From assembly GCF_009711095.1 (NCBI RefSeq), contig NZ_WMJZ01000032.1, forward strand, positions 1 to 46,567: a DNA stretch of 46,567 nt, written 5' to 3'. The notes under the pieces were generated by a model. It had not been told where the DNA came from. It did no database searches and saw only the letters and a list, made by a program, of their open reading frames with translations. Positions 26,387 through 35,845 of the stretch are shown piece after piece. Each line of letters opens with the position of its first letter. Positions within the stretch are counted from its first letter, which is position 1. Source of the stretch: Intestinirhabdus alba (GTDB taxonomy: Bacteria > Pseudomonadota > Gammaproteobacteria > Enterobacterales > Enterobacteriaceae). Made by a program: the position numbers and the translations under genes.

Positions 26387-26704
26387 ATGAAAACACGACT
26401 ACTCCTCTGTCTGCCGCTGGCGCTGACCGGCTGCAGCCTCTACGGCCAGTTTGTAGAACGTCTGCATACGGACGCGCTGGAATACCGGTGCGATGAAAAG
26501 CCGCTGACCGTAACGCTGAACAATACCCGCCAGGAGGTGAGCTTCGTCTATGACAACACGCTGTTGAACCTGAAGCAGGGGATGTCGGCGTCAGGAGTGC
26601 GCTATACCGATGGTGTTTACGTTTTCTGGTCGAAGGGGGACAAGGCGACGGTCTATAAATACGACCGCGTGGTGCTGAATAACTGTCAGTTGCAAAGCCC
26701 GTAG
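26387..26704 (+). CDS. mliC: MliC membrane-bound C-type lysozyme inhibitor
   Basis: The 105-residue lipoprotein has lipobox ALTGC with lipidated Cys16. The mature part ([33 protein letters not shown]) matches K-12 YdhA/MliC, which plugs the active site of host C-type lysozyme at the outer membrane. Two further cysteines (YRC, NNC) should form the conserved disulfide. It lies 65 bases before pdxH. Confidence 0.95.
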   Translation: MKTRLLLCLPLALTGCSLYGQFVERLHTDALEYRCDEKPLTVTLNNTRQEVSFVYDNTLLNLKQGMSASGVRYTDGVYVFWSKGDKATVYKYDRVVLNNCQLQSP

Positions 26705-26769
26705 CGTTGAGATTTTTAGCCGGGCGGCGCACAATAAGCGCCACCCACTGTTAATCCTTAGCGAACATC

Positions 26770-27426
26770 ATGTCTGATAACGACCACCTGCAGCAGATAG
26801 CGCATTTGCGCCGCGAATATACCCGGGGCGGCCTGCGCCGCCGCGATCTTCCCGCCGATCCGCTTACCCTTTTTGAACGCTGGCTGGGCCAGGCATGTGA
26901 CGCCAGGCTGGCGGATCCGACGGCGATGGTGGTGGCGACCGTTGATGAAAATGGCCAGCCCTGGCAGCGCATCGTTCTGCTTAAGCACTATGACTCCCGT
27001 GGTCTGGTGTTCTATACCAACCTGGGCAGCCGCAAGGCGCATCAGATCGAACGTAACCCGCGGGTCAACCTGCTCTTTCCGTGGCATATGCTGGAACGTC
27101 AGGTGATGGTAACGGGCCGGGCGGAGCGGCTTTCCACTCTCGAGGTGGTTAAATATTTTCACAGCCGCCCGCGCGACAGCCAAATCGGGGCCTGGGTTTC
27201 TAAGCAGTCCAGCCGTATTTCCGCCCGCGGCATCCTTGAAAGCAAATTCCTTGAGCTGAAGCAGAAGTTTCAGCAAGGGGAAGTGCCGCTGCCGAGCTTC
27301 TGGGGCGGCTTCCGCGTCAGCATTGAGCAGATGGAGTTCTGGCAGGGGGGGGAACACCGCCTGCACGATCGCTTTTTATACCAGCGTGAAAACGACGCCT
27401 GGAAAATCGACCGCCTTGCCCCCTGA
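26770..27426 (+). CDS. pdxH: Pyridoxine/pyridoxamine 5'-phosphate oxidase
   Basis: This FMN enzyme makes pyridoxal 5'-phosphate from PNP or PMP, the last step of vitamin B6 synthesis. The 218 residues equal the E. coli length, with [21 protein letters not shown] and the C-terminal [13 protein letters not shown] substrate/FMN segment. It is cytosolic and acts as a dimer. It precedes tyrS and pdxY as in E. coli, where the three are partly co-transcribed. Confidence 0.98.
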   Translation: MSDNDHLQQIAHLRREYTRGGLRRRDLPADPLTLFERWLGQACDARLADPTAMVVATVDENGQPWQRIVLLKHYDSRGLVFYTNLGSRKAHQIERNPRVNLLFPWHMLERQVMVTGRAERLSTLEVVKYFHSRPRDSQIGAWVSKQSSRISARGILESKFLELKQKFQQGEVPLPSFWGGFRVSIEQMEFWQGGEHRLHDRFLYQRENDAWKIDRLAP

Positions 27427-27552
27427 AGATGCAAAATCTTGTGTTAAGCGCTGGTACTCCTGTTTCCGGCGCTTTATCCTATGTACCTTTCGCGTCTGGC
27501 GAAAGGTCGTGTACCGGCCAAAGGTGCAGTCGTTTTAGAGATGGAGACGTTG

Positions 27553-28827
27553 ATGGCAAGCAGTAACTTGATTAAACAATTGCAAGAGCGGGGGCTGGTG
27601 GCCCAGATAACGGACGAGGAAGCGTTAGCTGCGCTGCTGGAACAGGGCCCGATCGCGCTCTATTGCGGCTTCGATCCTACCGCTGACAGCTTGCATTTGG
27701 GGCATCTTGTTCCCCTGTTATGCCTGAAGCGCTTTCAGCTGGCGGGCCATAAGCCCGTCGCCCTGGTGGGTGGGGCAACCGGCCTGATTGGCGACCCGAG
27801 CTTTAAGGCCGCCGAGCGGAAGCTGAACACCGAAGAGACCGTCCAGACATGGGTGGACAAAATCCGTAAGCAGGTAGCGCCGTTCCTCGACTTCGACTGT
27901 GGTGAAAACGCCGCCATCGCGGCGAACAACTATGACTGGTTTGGCGGCATGAACGTGCTGACCTTCCTGCGTGATATCGGCAAGCACTTTTCCGTCAACC
28001 AGATGATCAATAAAGAAGCGGTGAAGCAGCGACTGAATCGTGACGATCAGGGTATCTCCTTCACCGAGTTCTCTTACAACCTGCTGCAGGGCTACGATTT
28101 CGCCTGCCTTAACAAGCTGCACGGCGTTACGCTGCAGATTGGCGGCTCCGATCAGTGGGGCAACATTACTTCCGGTATCGACCTGACCCGCCGGCTGCAC
28201 CAGAACCAGGTGTTCGGCCTGACGGTCCCTTTGATCACCAAGGCCGACGGCACCAAGTTCGGCAAAACCGAAGGCGGCGCGGTCTGGCTGGATCCGAAGA
28301 AAACCAGCCCGTACAAATTTTACCAGTTCTGGATCAATACCGCCGACGCCGACGTATACCGCTTCCTCAAGTTCTTTACCTTTATGGATCTCGCGGAAAT
28401 TGACGCGCTGGAAGAAGAAGATAAAAACAGCGGTAAGGCACCGCGCGCCCAGTACGTGCTGGCCGAGCAGGTGACCCGTCTGGTGCACGGCGAAGCGGGG
28501 CTGGCGGCGGCAAAACGCATTACCGAAAGCCTGTTCAGCGGATCGCTGAGCGCCCTGAGCGAAGCGGACTTCCAGCAGCTGGCCCAGGACGGCGTGCCGA
28601 TGGTAGAGCTGGAGAAGGGGGCCGATCTGATGCAGGCGCTGGTAGATTCCGGGCTGCAGCCGTCCCGCGGCCAGGCACGGAAAACCATCGCCTCCAACGC
28701 CGTTACCCTTAACGGCGAGAAGCAGTCCGATCCGGAGTACGTTTTTAACGACGAGGATCGCCTCTTCGGCCGCTATACTCTGCTGCGCCGCGGCAAAAAG
28801 AACTACTGTCTGATCTGCTGGAAATAA
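27553..28827 (+). CDS. tyrS: Tyrosyl-tRNA synthetase
   Basis: This class I synthetase charges tRNA-Tyr. The 424 residues equal E. coli TyrS. The HIGH signature is HLGH at residues 48-51, KMSKS appears as KFGKT near residue 235, and an S4 RNA-binding domain closes the protein ([19 protein letters not shown]). The start giving [10 protein letters not shown] was preferred to an in-frame ATG 72 bases upstream because it fits the family. A strong terminator follows directly. Confidence 0.98.
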   Translation: MASSNLIKQLQERGLVAQITDEEALAALLEQGPIALYCGFDPTADSLHLGHLVPLLCLKRFQLAGHKPVALVGGATGLIGDPSFKAAERKLNTEETVQTWVDKIRKQVAPFLDFDCGENAAIAANNYDWFGGMNVLTFLRDIGKHFSVNQMINKEAVKQRLNRDDQGISFTEFSYNLLQGYDFACLNKLHGVTLQIGGSDQWGNITSGIDLTRRLHQNQVFGLTVPLITKADGTKFGKTEGGAVWLDPKKTSPYKFYQFWINTADADVYRFLKFFTFMDLAEIDALEEEDKNSGKAPRAQYVLAEQVTRLVHGEAGLAAAKRITESLFSGSLSALSEADFQQLAQDGVPMVELEKGADLMQALVDSGLQPSRGQARKTIASNAVTLNGEKQSDPEYVFNDEDRLFGRYTLLRRGKKNYCLICWK

Positions 28828-28835
28828 GTACCAAA

Positions 28836-28867
28836 GGGGGAGTGAGAAATCACTCCCTTATTTTTTT
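28836..28867 (+). terminator. Intrinsic terminator between tyrS and pdxY
   Basis: GGGAGTGA and TCACTCCC flank a GAAA tetraloop and are followed by TTATTTTTTT. It ends about 15 bases before the pdxY start, so pdxY must be reached by read-through or by a promoter inside the gap or tyrS. Confidence 0.9.
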
Positions 28868-28882
28868 GTTCAGGTAAAGAAA

Positions 28883-29743
28883 ATGAAGAATATTCTCGCC
28901 ATTCAGTCGCACGTTGTCTTTGGTCATGCGGGCAACAGCGCAGCGGTGTTTCCGATGCGGCGGCTGGGCGCTAACGTCTGGCCGCTTAACACCGTGCAGT
29001 TTTCAAATCACACCCAGTATGGCAAATGGACCGGCTGCGTAATGCCGCCGGCGCACCTGACCGGGATTATCCAGGGGATTGCCGATATCGATAAATTACG
29101 CCAGTGCGATGCCGTACTGAGCGGTTACCTGGGCTCCGCCGAACAGGGGGAGCATATCCTGGAGATCGTGCGCCGGGTGAAGGTGGCCAACCCGCAGGCG
29201 AAGTATTTCTGCGATCCGGTGATGGGCCATCCGGAAAAAGGCTGTATTGTCGCACCGGGGGTGGCGGAGTTTCACGTTCGCAGCGCGCTGCCGGCGAGCG
29301 ACATTATCGCACCAAACCTGGTTGAGCTGGAGATCCTGTGTGGTCATCCGGTGCACGGCGTTGACGAAGCGGTAGGGGCGGCCCGCGAGCTGATAGCCCA
29401 GGGGCCGCAGATCGTGCTGGTTAAGCACCTGGCGCGCGCTGGCTACAGCGCAGAGCGCTTTGAAATGCTGCTGGTCACCGTCGACGAGGCCTGGCATATC
29501 AGCCGCCCGCTGGTGGACTTCGGTGCCCGTCAGCCGGTCGGCGTTGGTGACGTGACCAGCGGTCTGCTGCTGGTGAAGCTGCTGCAGGGCGCTACGCCGC
29601 AGCAGGCGCTGGAGCACGTTACCGCCGCGGTATATGAAATTATGATCGCCACCAAAGAGATGCAGGAGTACGAGCTGCAGGTGGTGGCCGCCCAGGATCG
29701 TATCGCGAAGCCCGAACACTGCTTCAGCGCGACGCGGATCTAA
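28883..29743 (+). CDS. pdxY: Pyridoxal kinase 2
   Basis: This ribokinase-superfamily enzyme phosphorylates pyridoxal in B6 salvage. The 286 residues begin [20 protein letters not shown], as in E. coli, contain the [12 protein letters not shown] and DPVMGH segments, and end with the anion-hole motif [12 protein letters not shown] (usual GTGD varied, as in PdxY). It complements pdxH by recycling the vitamer. The upstream tyrS terminator should lower its expression. Confidence 0.96.
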   Translation: MKNILAIQSHVVFGHAGNSAAVFPMRRLGANVWPLNTVQFSNHTQYGKWTGCVMPPAHLTGIIQGIADIDKLRQCDAVLSGYLGSAEQGEHILEIVRRVKVANPQAKYFCDPVMGHPEKGCIVAPGVAEFHVRSALPASDIIAPNLVELEILCGHPVHGVDEAVGAARELIAQGPQIVLVKHLARAGYSAERFEMLLVTVDEAWHISRPLVDFGARQPVGVGDVTSGLLLVKLLQGATPQQALEHVTAAVYEIMIATKEMQEYELQVVAAQDRIAKPEHCFSATRI

Positions 29744-29783
29744 AGGTCCGCGGGCGGCCGTCCGCGTAATCAGACGGCCGCTG

Positions 29784-29812
29784 GCCGGACGGGCGCGTAT
29801 GCCCCGTCCGGC
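29784..29812. repeat. REP-like perfect palindrome between pdxY and gstA
   Basis: GCCGGACGGG and CCCGTCCGGC flank a 9-base loop between the convergent pdxY and gstA ends. A second inverted pair (GGCCGTC / GACGGCC) lies just to its left. It resembles REP elements and may stabilise both 3' ends. Confidence 0.55.
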
Positions 29813-29822
29813 GCGCCGGGAA

Positions 29823-30428
29823 CTAGCTCAGCCCTTCCGCCTTCAGCGCCGCTGCTACCGCCGGGCGCTCCGCCACGCGGCGCATATAGGCCGCAATATT
29901 CTCTAATCCTTCCATGTTCAGCTTCACGGCTCCGGCCCAGCGTAGCACAGTAAACAGATAGGCGTCGGCGATGGTAAAGCGCTGCCCGCCGATCCACTGG
30001 GCGTTCTTCAGCGACTCATCGACATACTGCAGCTTTTTCTCCAGCGCCGCGCGAACGGTCGGCTGGTACGCCTGGGGCGTGTCGGGGCGGAACAGCGGGG
30101 TGAACCCTTTATGCAGCTCGGTGGCGATGTAGTTCAGCCACTCCAGCGTTCTGTAACGCGAAATGGTGCCAACCGGTGCCAGCAGCTGGCGATCGGGCAC
30201 GGCATCGGCAAGGTATTGCATAATTGCCACGCCTTCGGTCAGCAGCGTGCCGTCGTCCAGCAGCAGAGCCGGAACCTGTCCTTTCGGATTAACCGCGAAA
30301 TAGTCGTCGCCGTTTTCCAGACGCTTATTCATCAGATCGACGCTTGCCAGCGTAAAATCTTTACCGCTTTCCCGCAGGATGATATGGGAAGCCAGGGAGC
30401 AGGCCGCGGGCTTATAGAACAGTTTCAT
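29823..30428 (-). CDS. gstA: Glutathione S-transferase, beta class
   Basis: The 201-residue cytosolic enzyme conjugates glutathione to electrophiles and matches E. coli GstA. It has an N-terminal thioredoxin fold with the beta-class Cys10 ([15 protein letters not shown]) and an all-helical C-terminal domain with the N-capping box ([13 protein letters not shown]). AGGAGTACTCA precedes the ATG. A 61-bp palindromic repeat lies just 26 bases upstream of the start, inside the expected leader or promoter. Confidence 0.96.
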   Translation of the reverse strand: MKLFYKPAACSLASHIILRESGKDFTLASVDLMNKRLENGDDYFAVNPKGQVPALLLDDGTLLTEGVAIMQYLADAVPDRQLLAPVGTISRYRTLEWLNYIATELHKGFTPLFRPDTPQAYQPTVRAALEKKLQYVDESLKNAQWIGGQRFTIADAYLFTVLRWAGAVKLNMEGLENIAAYMRRVAERPAVAAALKAEGLS

Positions 30429-30454
30429 TGAGTACTCCTGGTTGCTGGGATTTT

Positions 30455-30515
30455 AGGCTGTGTCCCTTAACCGTTCGTGAGCGTCGACGCCACGCCCGGT
30501 TAAGGAACACAGCCT
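30455..30515. repeat. Palindromic repeat copy A (61 bp, 19-bp inverted ends)
   Basis: The left end AGGCTGTGTCCCTTAACCG and the right end CGGTTAAGGAACACAGCCT are inverted repeats with 18 of 19 positions matching. The centre holds GCGTCGACGC, itself a palindrome. Related ends occur at 32768, 39792/39912 and 45059. It sits 26 bases upstream of gstA. Confidence 0.75.
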
Positions 30516-30539
30516 GGATAGAGTAGTGCGGTGGCGGGC

Positions 30540-30571
30540 AAAAAAAAAGCCGCTAACGTACGGTTAGCGGC
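30540..30571 (-). terminator. Intrinsic terminator of dtpA
   Basis: GCCGCTAAC and GTTAGCGGC flank a 5-base loop. On the minus strand the stem is followed by nine T residues. It starts about 24 bases after the dtpA stop. Confidence 0.93.
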
Positions 30572-30594
30572 CTGAATAAATGTTTCCCGGAATA

Positions 30595-32091
30595 TTACGC
30601 TGAGGCGGCTTTGGCGATAGCCTCGTCGTCCTGGGTCATCCGGTTGAGCTTCGGCGCGGTCAGCAGCATCAGCACCGCAATAACGCCGGTAGCAACGCCA
30701 ATCTGCAGGAAGACGCGGCCGTAAACCTCCAGCGACATCAGCGGATCGGTGACGTTTTCCGGCACCGCCATCAGGTTAGCAACATAGCCGCCGATCAGGT
30801 TGGCACCGGCGGTGGTCAGGAACCAGCTGCCCATAATAAAGCCCATCAGACGCTGCGGAACCAGCTGCGCGACCATAGCCAGGCCCAGGCCGGAGATCAT
30901 CAGTTCACCGATGCTCTGCAGGCCGTAGCTGATAATCAGCCAGTTGACGGAAACGATGCCCGCGTCGCTGGCGAACTTCGCCCCCAGCGGCAGAACGAGG
31001 AACGCGCCGGAGCAGAGCACCATCCCGATGGCGAACTTCATCGGCATCGGCAGGGTATCGCCCATTTTGTTATAGATAGCGGCCAGGATGGGGCTGCCGA
31101 TAATGATCCAGAACGGGTTCAGCGCCTGATACTGCTCCGGTTCAAAGGTGATGCCCAGCAGGGTGGGTTCCACGTTACGGATCGCAAAGAAGTTCAGCGA
31201 GGTGGGCATCTGGCTGTACAGCACAAAGAAGATAACCGCTTCGAGCATCAGGATAAAGGCGACCACCATTTTACGGCGCGCGGCACCCTTCATAGCGAAT
31301 GCCTCTTTGCCAAAGATAATGACGATGCCGAGTGCGACCACCCCAAGCACCATACGCGCGATCTGTTGGTTGTGCAGCAGCCAGGTCGCAATCACGACCA
31401 GAACAACCACCCCGACAATCGTGAGCAGCAGATTGCGGATGTTAATCGGCGCAAAGTCGGGTTTGGAACCGTACTGCTTCACCCAGCGCTGGCAGAAGGC
31501 AAAGTTCACCACGGTGATCACCATACCGATAACGCTGAGGGTAAAGGCCACGCTCCAGCCGTAGTTGGCGGCCAGCCACGGCGTTGCCAGCATAGAGAAA
31601 AAGGAGCCGATGTTGACGGCCATGTAATACATGGTGAATGCGCCATCGAGGCGCGGGTCGTCCTTCGTATAGCAGGTAGAGAGCAGAGAGGACGGGTTGG
31701 CCTTAAACAGGCCGTTACCGACGGCGATAGTCGCCATACCGATATAGACGATGCCCGGGTTATGGCCGGACCAGGCCACCAGCGCATAGCCGATGGCCAG
31801 TACGATGGCCCCCAGCATAATGACCCGGCGGGTGCCGAGCACCTTATCGCCTAACCAGCCGCCGATAGCCACCAGGCCATAAACCAGGGCGCTGAATGAT
31901 GAGAAAAGAGTAATTGAATCCGCTTCAGACATACCCAGTTGTTTAACCAGATAAACGGCCATAATCCCTTGCAGGCCGTAAAAACCGAAACGTTCCCAAA
32001 GCTCAATGGAGAAGATGAGATAGAACGCTTTCGGCTGTTTGAAAGCGTTCAGACTCACGCTTTCGGTTGGTTTATTGTTTGCAGTAGACAC
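30595..32091 (-). CDS. dtpA: Proton-dependent di-/tripeptide permease A
   Basis: The 498-residue inner-membrane POT/PTR transporter has about 14 helices. The family motif [10 protein letters not shown] lies at residues ~30-39, and [16 protein letters not shown] lies in the second half. It imports di- and tripeptides and some peptide-like drugs. E. coli DtpA (formerly TppB) has 500 residues and the same neighbours, gstA and nth. In E. coli it is OmpR-dependent; I saw no clear OmpR site. Confidence 0.96.
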   Translation of the reverse strand: MSTANNKPTESVSLNAFKQPKAFYLIFSIELWERFGFYGLQGIMAVYLVKQLGMSEADSITLFSSFSALVYGLVAIGGWLGDKVLGTRRVIMLGAIVLAIGYALVAWSGHNPGIVYIGMATIAVGNGLFKANPSSLLSTCYTKDDPRLDGAFTMYYMAVNIGSFFSMLATPWLAANYGWSVAFTLSVIGMVITVVNFAFCQRWVKQYGSKPDFAPINIRNLLLTIVGVVVLVVIATWLLHNQQIARMVLGVVALGIVIIFGKEAFAMKGAARRKMVVAFILMLEAVIFFVLYSQMPTSLNFFAIRNVEPTLLGITFEPEQYQALNPFWIIIGSPILAAIYNKMGDTLPMPMKFAIGMVLCSGAFLVLPLGAKFASDAGIVSVNWLIISYGLQSIGELMISGLGLAMVAQLVPQRLMGFIMGSWFLTTAGANLIGGYVANLMAVPENVTDPLMSLEVYGRVFLQIGVATGVIAVLMLLTAPKLNRMTQDDEAIAKAASA

Positions 32092-32751
32092 TTTGACCTC
32101 ATTTTTTACATCCCATCGTAACGGGGCTGTTCAGTCACGTGATGCCTTTTAGCAGCCGTGAAATTGTTATAGTGGGAGGGGAAACGGCAGGTAATGTTCC
32201 CTATCTTTACGCCGCAAACAAGCCTTTTGCAATATTCTGTTACATATCTTTTGGGTGGATTAAAGTGCCGTTTATGCAAATGTTATCCGGAGTTAAATTT
32301 TTTTAATTTGAAAAAGGCAGTTTTTTACGCTGAATGACAGGGGTGAAATAGCGGTAATGGCAATATGTCCTGCTATTTGCGCGGTAATATAGTTAAAATG
32401 GCCATATTCTGAAAAATAGCCAGTGTAATGTATTGTCTTCGGCCTGATGAATAATTCATCGCAAGATAGCTTTTAACCTTAAAGAACCATTAAATTTACA
32501 TTGAGTTATCAGACCGATCTCGATCATAAATAAATAGAAAATTTTCCTGGGAAAAAACGATTAATCTGGATCGGTGCTTAATTTTTGGCATATTGCGGCA
32601 TAAATTGTAAAAGCGGCAGCACTATCGATGGTAACGGTGCGGAAGGAAAGAGGCGGGCGGTGCGAACGGTAAGGTCTGGTTATTTCTGATACGCGGCAAC
32701 GAGACAGAACGTCCCCTGCGTTGTCAGATTTGATTATGCGTATCTGGTTCA

Positions 32752-32786
32752 GCGTCGACGCCACGTCCGGTTAAGAGACAGCGCCT
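32752..32786. repeat. Palindromic repeat copy B (right half only)
   Basis: GCGTCGACGCCACG followed by T and CCGGTTAAG matches the right half of copy A at 30481 with one difference over 24 bases. It continues to an end CGGTTAAGAGACAGCGCCT. The left inverted end is missing. Confidence 0.65.
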
Positions 32787-32796
32787 GAGCCTGCTG

Positions 32797-32819
32797 AAAA
32801 GGGGGGCGCGGTAGCCCCC
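32797..32819 (-). terminator. Intrinsic terminator of the rsx-nth operon
   Basis: GGGGG and CCCCC flank a loop of about 9 bases. On the minus strand the stem is followed by CTTTTCAG. It begins 7 bases after the nth stop. Confidence 0.7.
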
Positions 32820-32826
32820 GGAGGCT

Positions 32827-33465
32827 TCAGCCGATATCAACCTTTTCATCATACTCGCAGAGGTCTTCAATAAGACAGGAGCCGCAGCGAGGCCGGCGGG
32901 CGATACAGGTATAGCGGCCGTGCAGAATCAGCCAGTGGTGGCAGTCCACTTTAAACTCGGCAGGAACGACCTTCAGCAGCTTCTCTTCTACCTGCTCCAC
33001 GTTTTTACCCTGAGCGAACCGCGTGCGGTTGCAGACGCGAAAAATATGGGTATCAACGGCGATGGTTGGCCAGCCAAAGGCGGTATTGAGCACCACGTTG
33101 GCCGTCTTCCGCCCTACGCCGGGCAGCGCCTCGAGGGCCGCGCGATCCTCCGGCACCTCGCCGCCGTGCTTCTCCAGCAGAATGCGGCAGGTTTTGATGA
33201 CGTTCTCCGCCTTGCTGTTAAACAGGCCGATGGTCCTGATATGGCTTTTTATCCCCTCCACGCCCAGCGCCAGCATGGCTGCAGGAGTGTTCGCCACCGG
33301 ATAGAGTTTCGCCGTCGCCTTGTTGACGCTGACGTCGGTGGCCTGCGCCGACAGCAGAACGGCGATCAGCAGTTCAAACGGTGAGGAAAAGTTAAGTTCG
33401 GTTGTCGGATGCGGATTGTTATCGCGCAGGCGCGTCAGTATCTCCCGTCGTTTTGCCTGATTCAT
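32827..33465 (-). CDS. nth: Endonuclease III
   Basis: This bifunctional DNA glycosylase/AP lyase removes oxidised pyrimidines. The 212 residues contain the helix-hairpin-helix (LPGVGRKTANVV) with catalytic Lys120 and Asp138 (AVDTHIFRVCNR). The [4Fe-4S] loop is CIARRPRCGSCLIEDLC, with the C-X6-C-X2-C-X5-C spacing. Its start overlaps the rsxE stop by one base (TAATG), so it is the last gene of the rsx operon as in E. coli. Confidence 0.98.
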   Translation of the reverse strand: MNQAKRREILTRLRDNNPHPTTELNFSSPFELLIAVLLSAQATDVSVNKATAKLYPVANTPAAMLALGVEGIKSHIRTIGLFNSKAENVIKTCRILLEKHGGEVPEDRAALEALPGVGRKTANVVLNTAFGWPTIAVDTHIFRVCNRTRFAQGKNVEQVEEKLLKVVPAEFKVDCHHWLILHGRYTCIARRPRCGSCLIEDLCEYDEKVDIG

Positions 33466-34160
33466 TACACGTTCCCTGGTTCACCCGTTGGTAGTCCCGC
33501 GGTCGCAGCTTCCGCAGCGCGGCGTTTCTTCATTTTTTCATCGATAAGGTATTTGACCGCCAGCATCAGCCCCAGGCCAATAAAGGCCCCCGGCGGCAGC
33601 ATCGCCAGCAGGAAAGGGGAGTCAGTATGGAAAAGCTCCACCCGCAGCGCCTTCGCCCAGCTTCCCAGCAGCGCGTCTGCGCCGTCAAACAGGGTGCCGT
33701 TGCCGATGATTTCCCGCAGCGATCCGAGCACAAACATCGCGCCGGTGGCCCCCATGCCGATAGAAAAACCGTCGAGAGCGGAAAGCGCCGGGCCTTTTTT
33801 CGCCGCAAAGGCTTCGGCGCGGCCCACCACAATGCAGTTGGTCACGATCAGCGGAATAAAAATCCCCAGCGACTGGTACAGGCCAAAGGCGTAAGCGTTG
33901 ATCAGCATTTGCACCGCGCTGACCACCGATGCGATGATCATCACGTAAATGGGAATACGGATCTCTGCCGGCGTCCAGCGGCGCAGGGCGGAGATCGTCA
34001 GGTTGGTGAGCGTCAGCACCAGGGTGGTGGCCAGACCAAGCCCGAGGGCGTTGGTGGCGGTGGAGGTAACCGCCAGCAGCGGACACATGCCGAGAAGCTG
34101 GACGAGGGCGGAGTTATTCTTCCACAGGCCCTGGACAATAACGTCTTTTATTTCACTCAT
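33465..34160 (-). CDS. rsxE: RsxE, membrane subunit of the SoxR-reducing complex
   Basis: The 231-residue RnfE/NqrD-family protein has about six membrane helices ([40 protein letters not shown]). It is a core subunit of the ion-translocating Rsx/Rnf electron-transfer complex in the inner membrane. The ATG giving [10 protein letters not shown] matches K-12 and lies 2 bases after the rsxG stop; two codons upstream are an unlikely alternative. Confidence 0.97.
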   Translation of the reverse strand: MSEIKDVIVQGLWKNNSALVQLLGMCPLLAVTSTATNALGLGLATTLVLTLTNLTISALRRWTPAEIRIPIYVMIIASVVSAVQMLINAYAFGLYQSLGIFIPLIVTNCIVVGRAEAFAAKKGPALSALDGFSIGMGATGAMFVLGSLREIIGNGTLFDGADALLGSWAKALRVELFHTDSPFLLAMLPPGAFIGLGLMLAVKYLIDEKMKKRRAAEAATAGLPTGEPGNV

Positions 34161-34162
34161 GA

Positions 34163-34783
34163 TCACTCTCCGCAGGCGGTAAGCTGAGGAAGCTGCGCCG
34201 GCAGCGTACGGGCGTACAGACCGGCGCGTTTAACGGCGTTAACCACCGCCCGCGGGGTAATGGTGGCACCGGTAAACTGGTCGAAATCGCCGCCGTCTTT
34301 CTTAACCGCCCAGCGGCGGTCTCCGGCGTCGCTGAGGGTTTTGCCGCTGAAGTGGAGGATCCAGTCCGACAGGCGCAGCTCAATTTTATCCCCAAGGCCC
34401 GGTGTTTCATGATGCTCTGTAACCCGTGCGCCGGTTACCGTGCCGCTGAAGTCAGCGCCGACCAGCAGCCGGATCGCGCCGGAATAACCGTCGGGAGCGG
34501 TGGCTTCCATTACCGCCGCTACCGGCCTGTCTCCCCGCCGGGCGATATAGAGGCGATGCTCGCCTTTGCCCAGCGCCGGCGCGTTCACCCGATAGCAGCT
34601 CGCCTGCAGCGGATTGTCATAGCGATCGGCGGGCAGCACCTGATCGAACAGCGCCTTCTGCTGAATCACGGCCTGCTCGTCGATTGTTGCTTTGGTCAGT
34701 TGGTTAATGGCGGCGGTCAGCCCCGTGGAGCCGGCGGCAAACAGCGCCAGCGTGATGCCATGTTTCCGAATCGTTTTCAGCAT
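34163..34783 (-). CDS. rsxG: RsxG, FMN-bearing subunit
   Basis: The 206-residue protein has one N-terminal membrane anchor ([18 protein letters not shown]) and a periplasmic FMN-binding domain. The covalent flavin site TGATIT is at residues 171-176, with Thr174 as the expected attachment residue. It passes electrons within the Rsx complex. The start lies 3 bases after rsxD. Confidence 0.97.
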   Translation of the reverse strand: MLKTIRKHGITLALFAAGSTGLTAAINQLTKATIDEQAVIQQKALFDQVLPADRYDNPLQASCYRVNAPALGKGEHRLYIARRGDRPVAAVMEATAPDGYSGAIRLLVGADFSGTVTGARVTEHHETPGLGDKIELRLSDWILHFSGKTLSDAGDRRWAVKKDGGDFDQFTGATITPRAVVNAVKRAGLYARTLPAQLPQLTACGE

Positions 34784-34786
34784 AGT

Positions 34787-35845
34787 TTATCCCCTGCGGT
34801 GTCCGTACACGCGGGGGCGCGTGTAGTAATCGATCAGCGGAACGGTAATGTTGGTCAGCAGGACGGCAAAGGCCACGCCGTCCGGATAGCCGCCGAAGCT
34901 GCGGATAAGCCAGACCAGCACCCCGGCCAGCGCGCCGAAAATGAGGCGACCACGGTTGGTGGTCGAGGCGGTTACCGGGTCGGTTAAAATAAAAAATGCG
35001 CCGAGCATCGTCGCCCCGGAGAGCAGGTGGATCTGCGGCGAGGCCAGGGAGTGCGGAGCAATGAGCCAGCCCAGGGTGGCGCACAACGCCAGCGAAAGCA
35101 GAAAGCTCAGAGGAATATGCCAGCGAATAGCCTTTTGCCACAGCAGCAGCAGGCCGCCCGCCAGCCAGGCGATATTGACCCACTGCCAGCCCGCGCCCGC
35201 CAGCGAAGAGCGAAAGATCGAAGCCTGCATTATCTGCTCAACCGGGTGGCCAGCGTGCAGGGAGGTTTTAAAGGTGTCGAGCGGCGTCGCCTGGCTGACG
35301 CCGTCGATGCCCATCCGCAGCGAGTTCATATCGCCGCCGCTGGCGGTATGCCCGGTGAGGATGGCCAGCAGGCTGTCAGAAAAACCGGGCGCGGAGGCGG
35401 CCAGCTCCCGCGGCGGCAGCCAGCTGGTCATCTGCACCGGGAAGGAGATAAGCAGCACCACGTAGCCAATCATCGCCGGGTTGAACGGGTTTTGTCCAAG
35501 CCCTCCGTACAGCTGTTTGGCGATGACGACGGCCAGAACGGTGCCGCAGACCGCCATCCACCAGGGGGCGAGAGGCGGAATGCTCACCGCCAGCAGTAGC
35601 CCGGTCAGCAGCGCGGAGTTGTCTTTCAAGGTTGCCGCAACGGGCCGCCTGCGCAGCTTAAGCACCGCCGCTTCGGCCGCTATGGCGCTGATGCCGGCCA
35701 GGGCAATCTGAAACAGGGTTCCCCAGCCGAAAAACCATAGCTGGGTGAGAATGCCCGGCAGCGCCGCGCAAAGCACCAGCAGCATGATGCGCGAGGTCTG
35801 CCGCTGGTTATGGGTGTAAGGGGAGCTTGCGATTCTGAATACCAT
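34787..35845 (-). CDS. rsxD: RsxD, membrane FMN subunit
   Basis: The 352 residues equal K-12. It is an RnfD/NqrB-family polytopic protein with a covalent FMN site, Thr187 in [10 protein letters not shown]. It follows rsxC without a gap. [13 protein letters not shown] near the start and [13 protein letters not shown] are family landmarks. Confidence 0.97.
   Translation of the reverse strand: MVFRIASSPYTHNQRQTSRIMLLVLCAALPGILTQLWFFGWGTLFQIALAGISAIAAEAAVLKLRRRPVAATLKDNSALLTGLLLAVSIPPLAPWWMAVCGTVLAVVIAKQLYGGLGQNPFNPAMIGYVVLLISFPVQMTSWLPPRELAASAPGFSDSLLAILTGHTASGGDMNSLRMGIDGVSQATPLDTFKTSLHAGHPVEQIMQASIFRSSLAGAGWQWVNIAWLAGGLLLLWQKAIRWHIPLSFLLSLALCATLGWLIAPHSLASPQIHLLSGATMLGAFFILTDPVTASTTNRGRLIFGALAGVLVWLIRSFGGYPDGVAFAVLLTNITVPLIDYYTRPRVYGHRRG

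Larger units (their letters stand above)
32092..32826. other. dtpA-nth gap
   Basis: These 735 bases contain no supported gene. About 32160-32600 is strongly A+T-rich and should hold the dtpA promoter and upstream control sites. The right end has a truncated palindromic repeat (32752-32786) and the terminator of the rsx-nth operon. No RNA gene was recognised. Confidence 0.6.

Noticed and set aside
27481..27552. Longer start for tyrS
   Set aside because: The extra 24 residues have no counterpart in TyrS, and the internal ATG gives the normal 424-residue protein.
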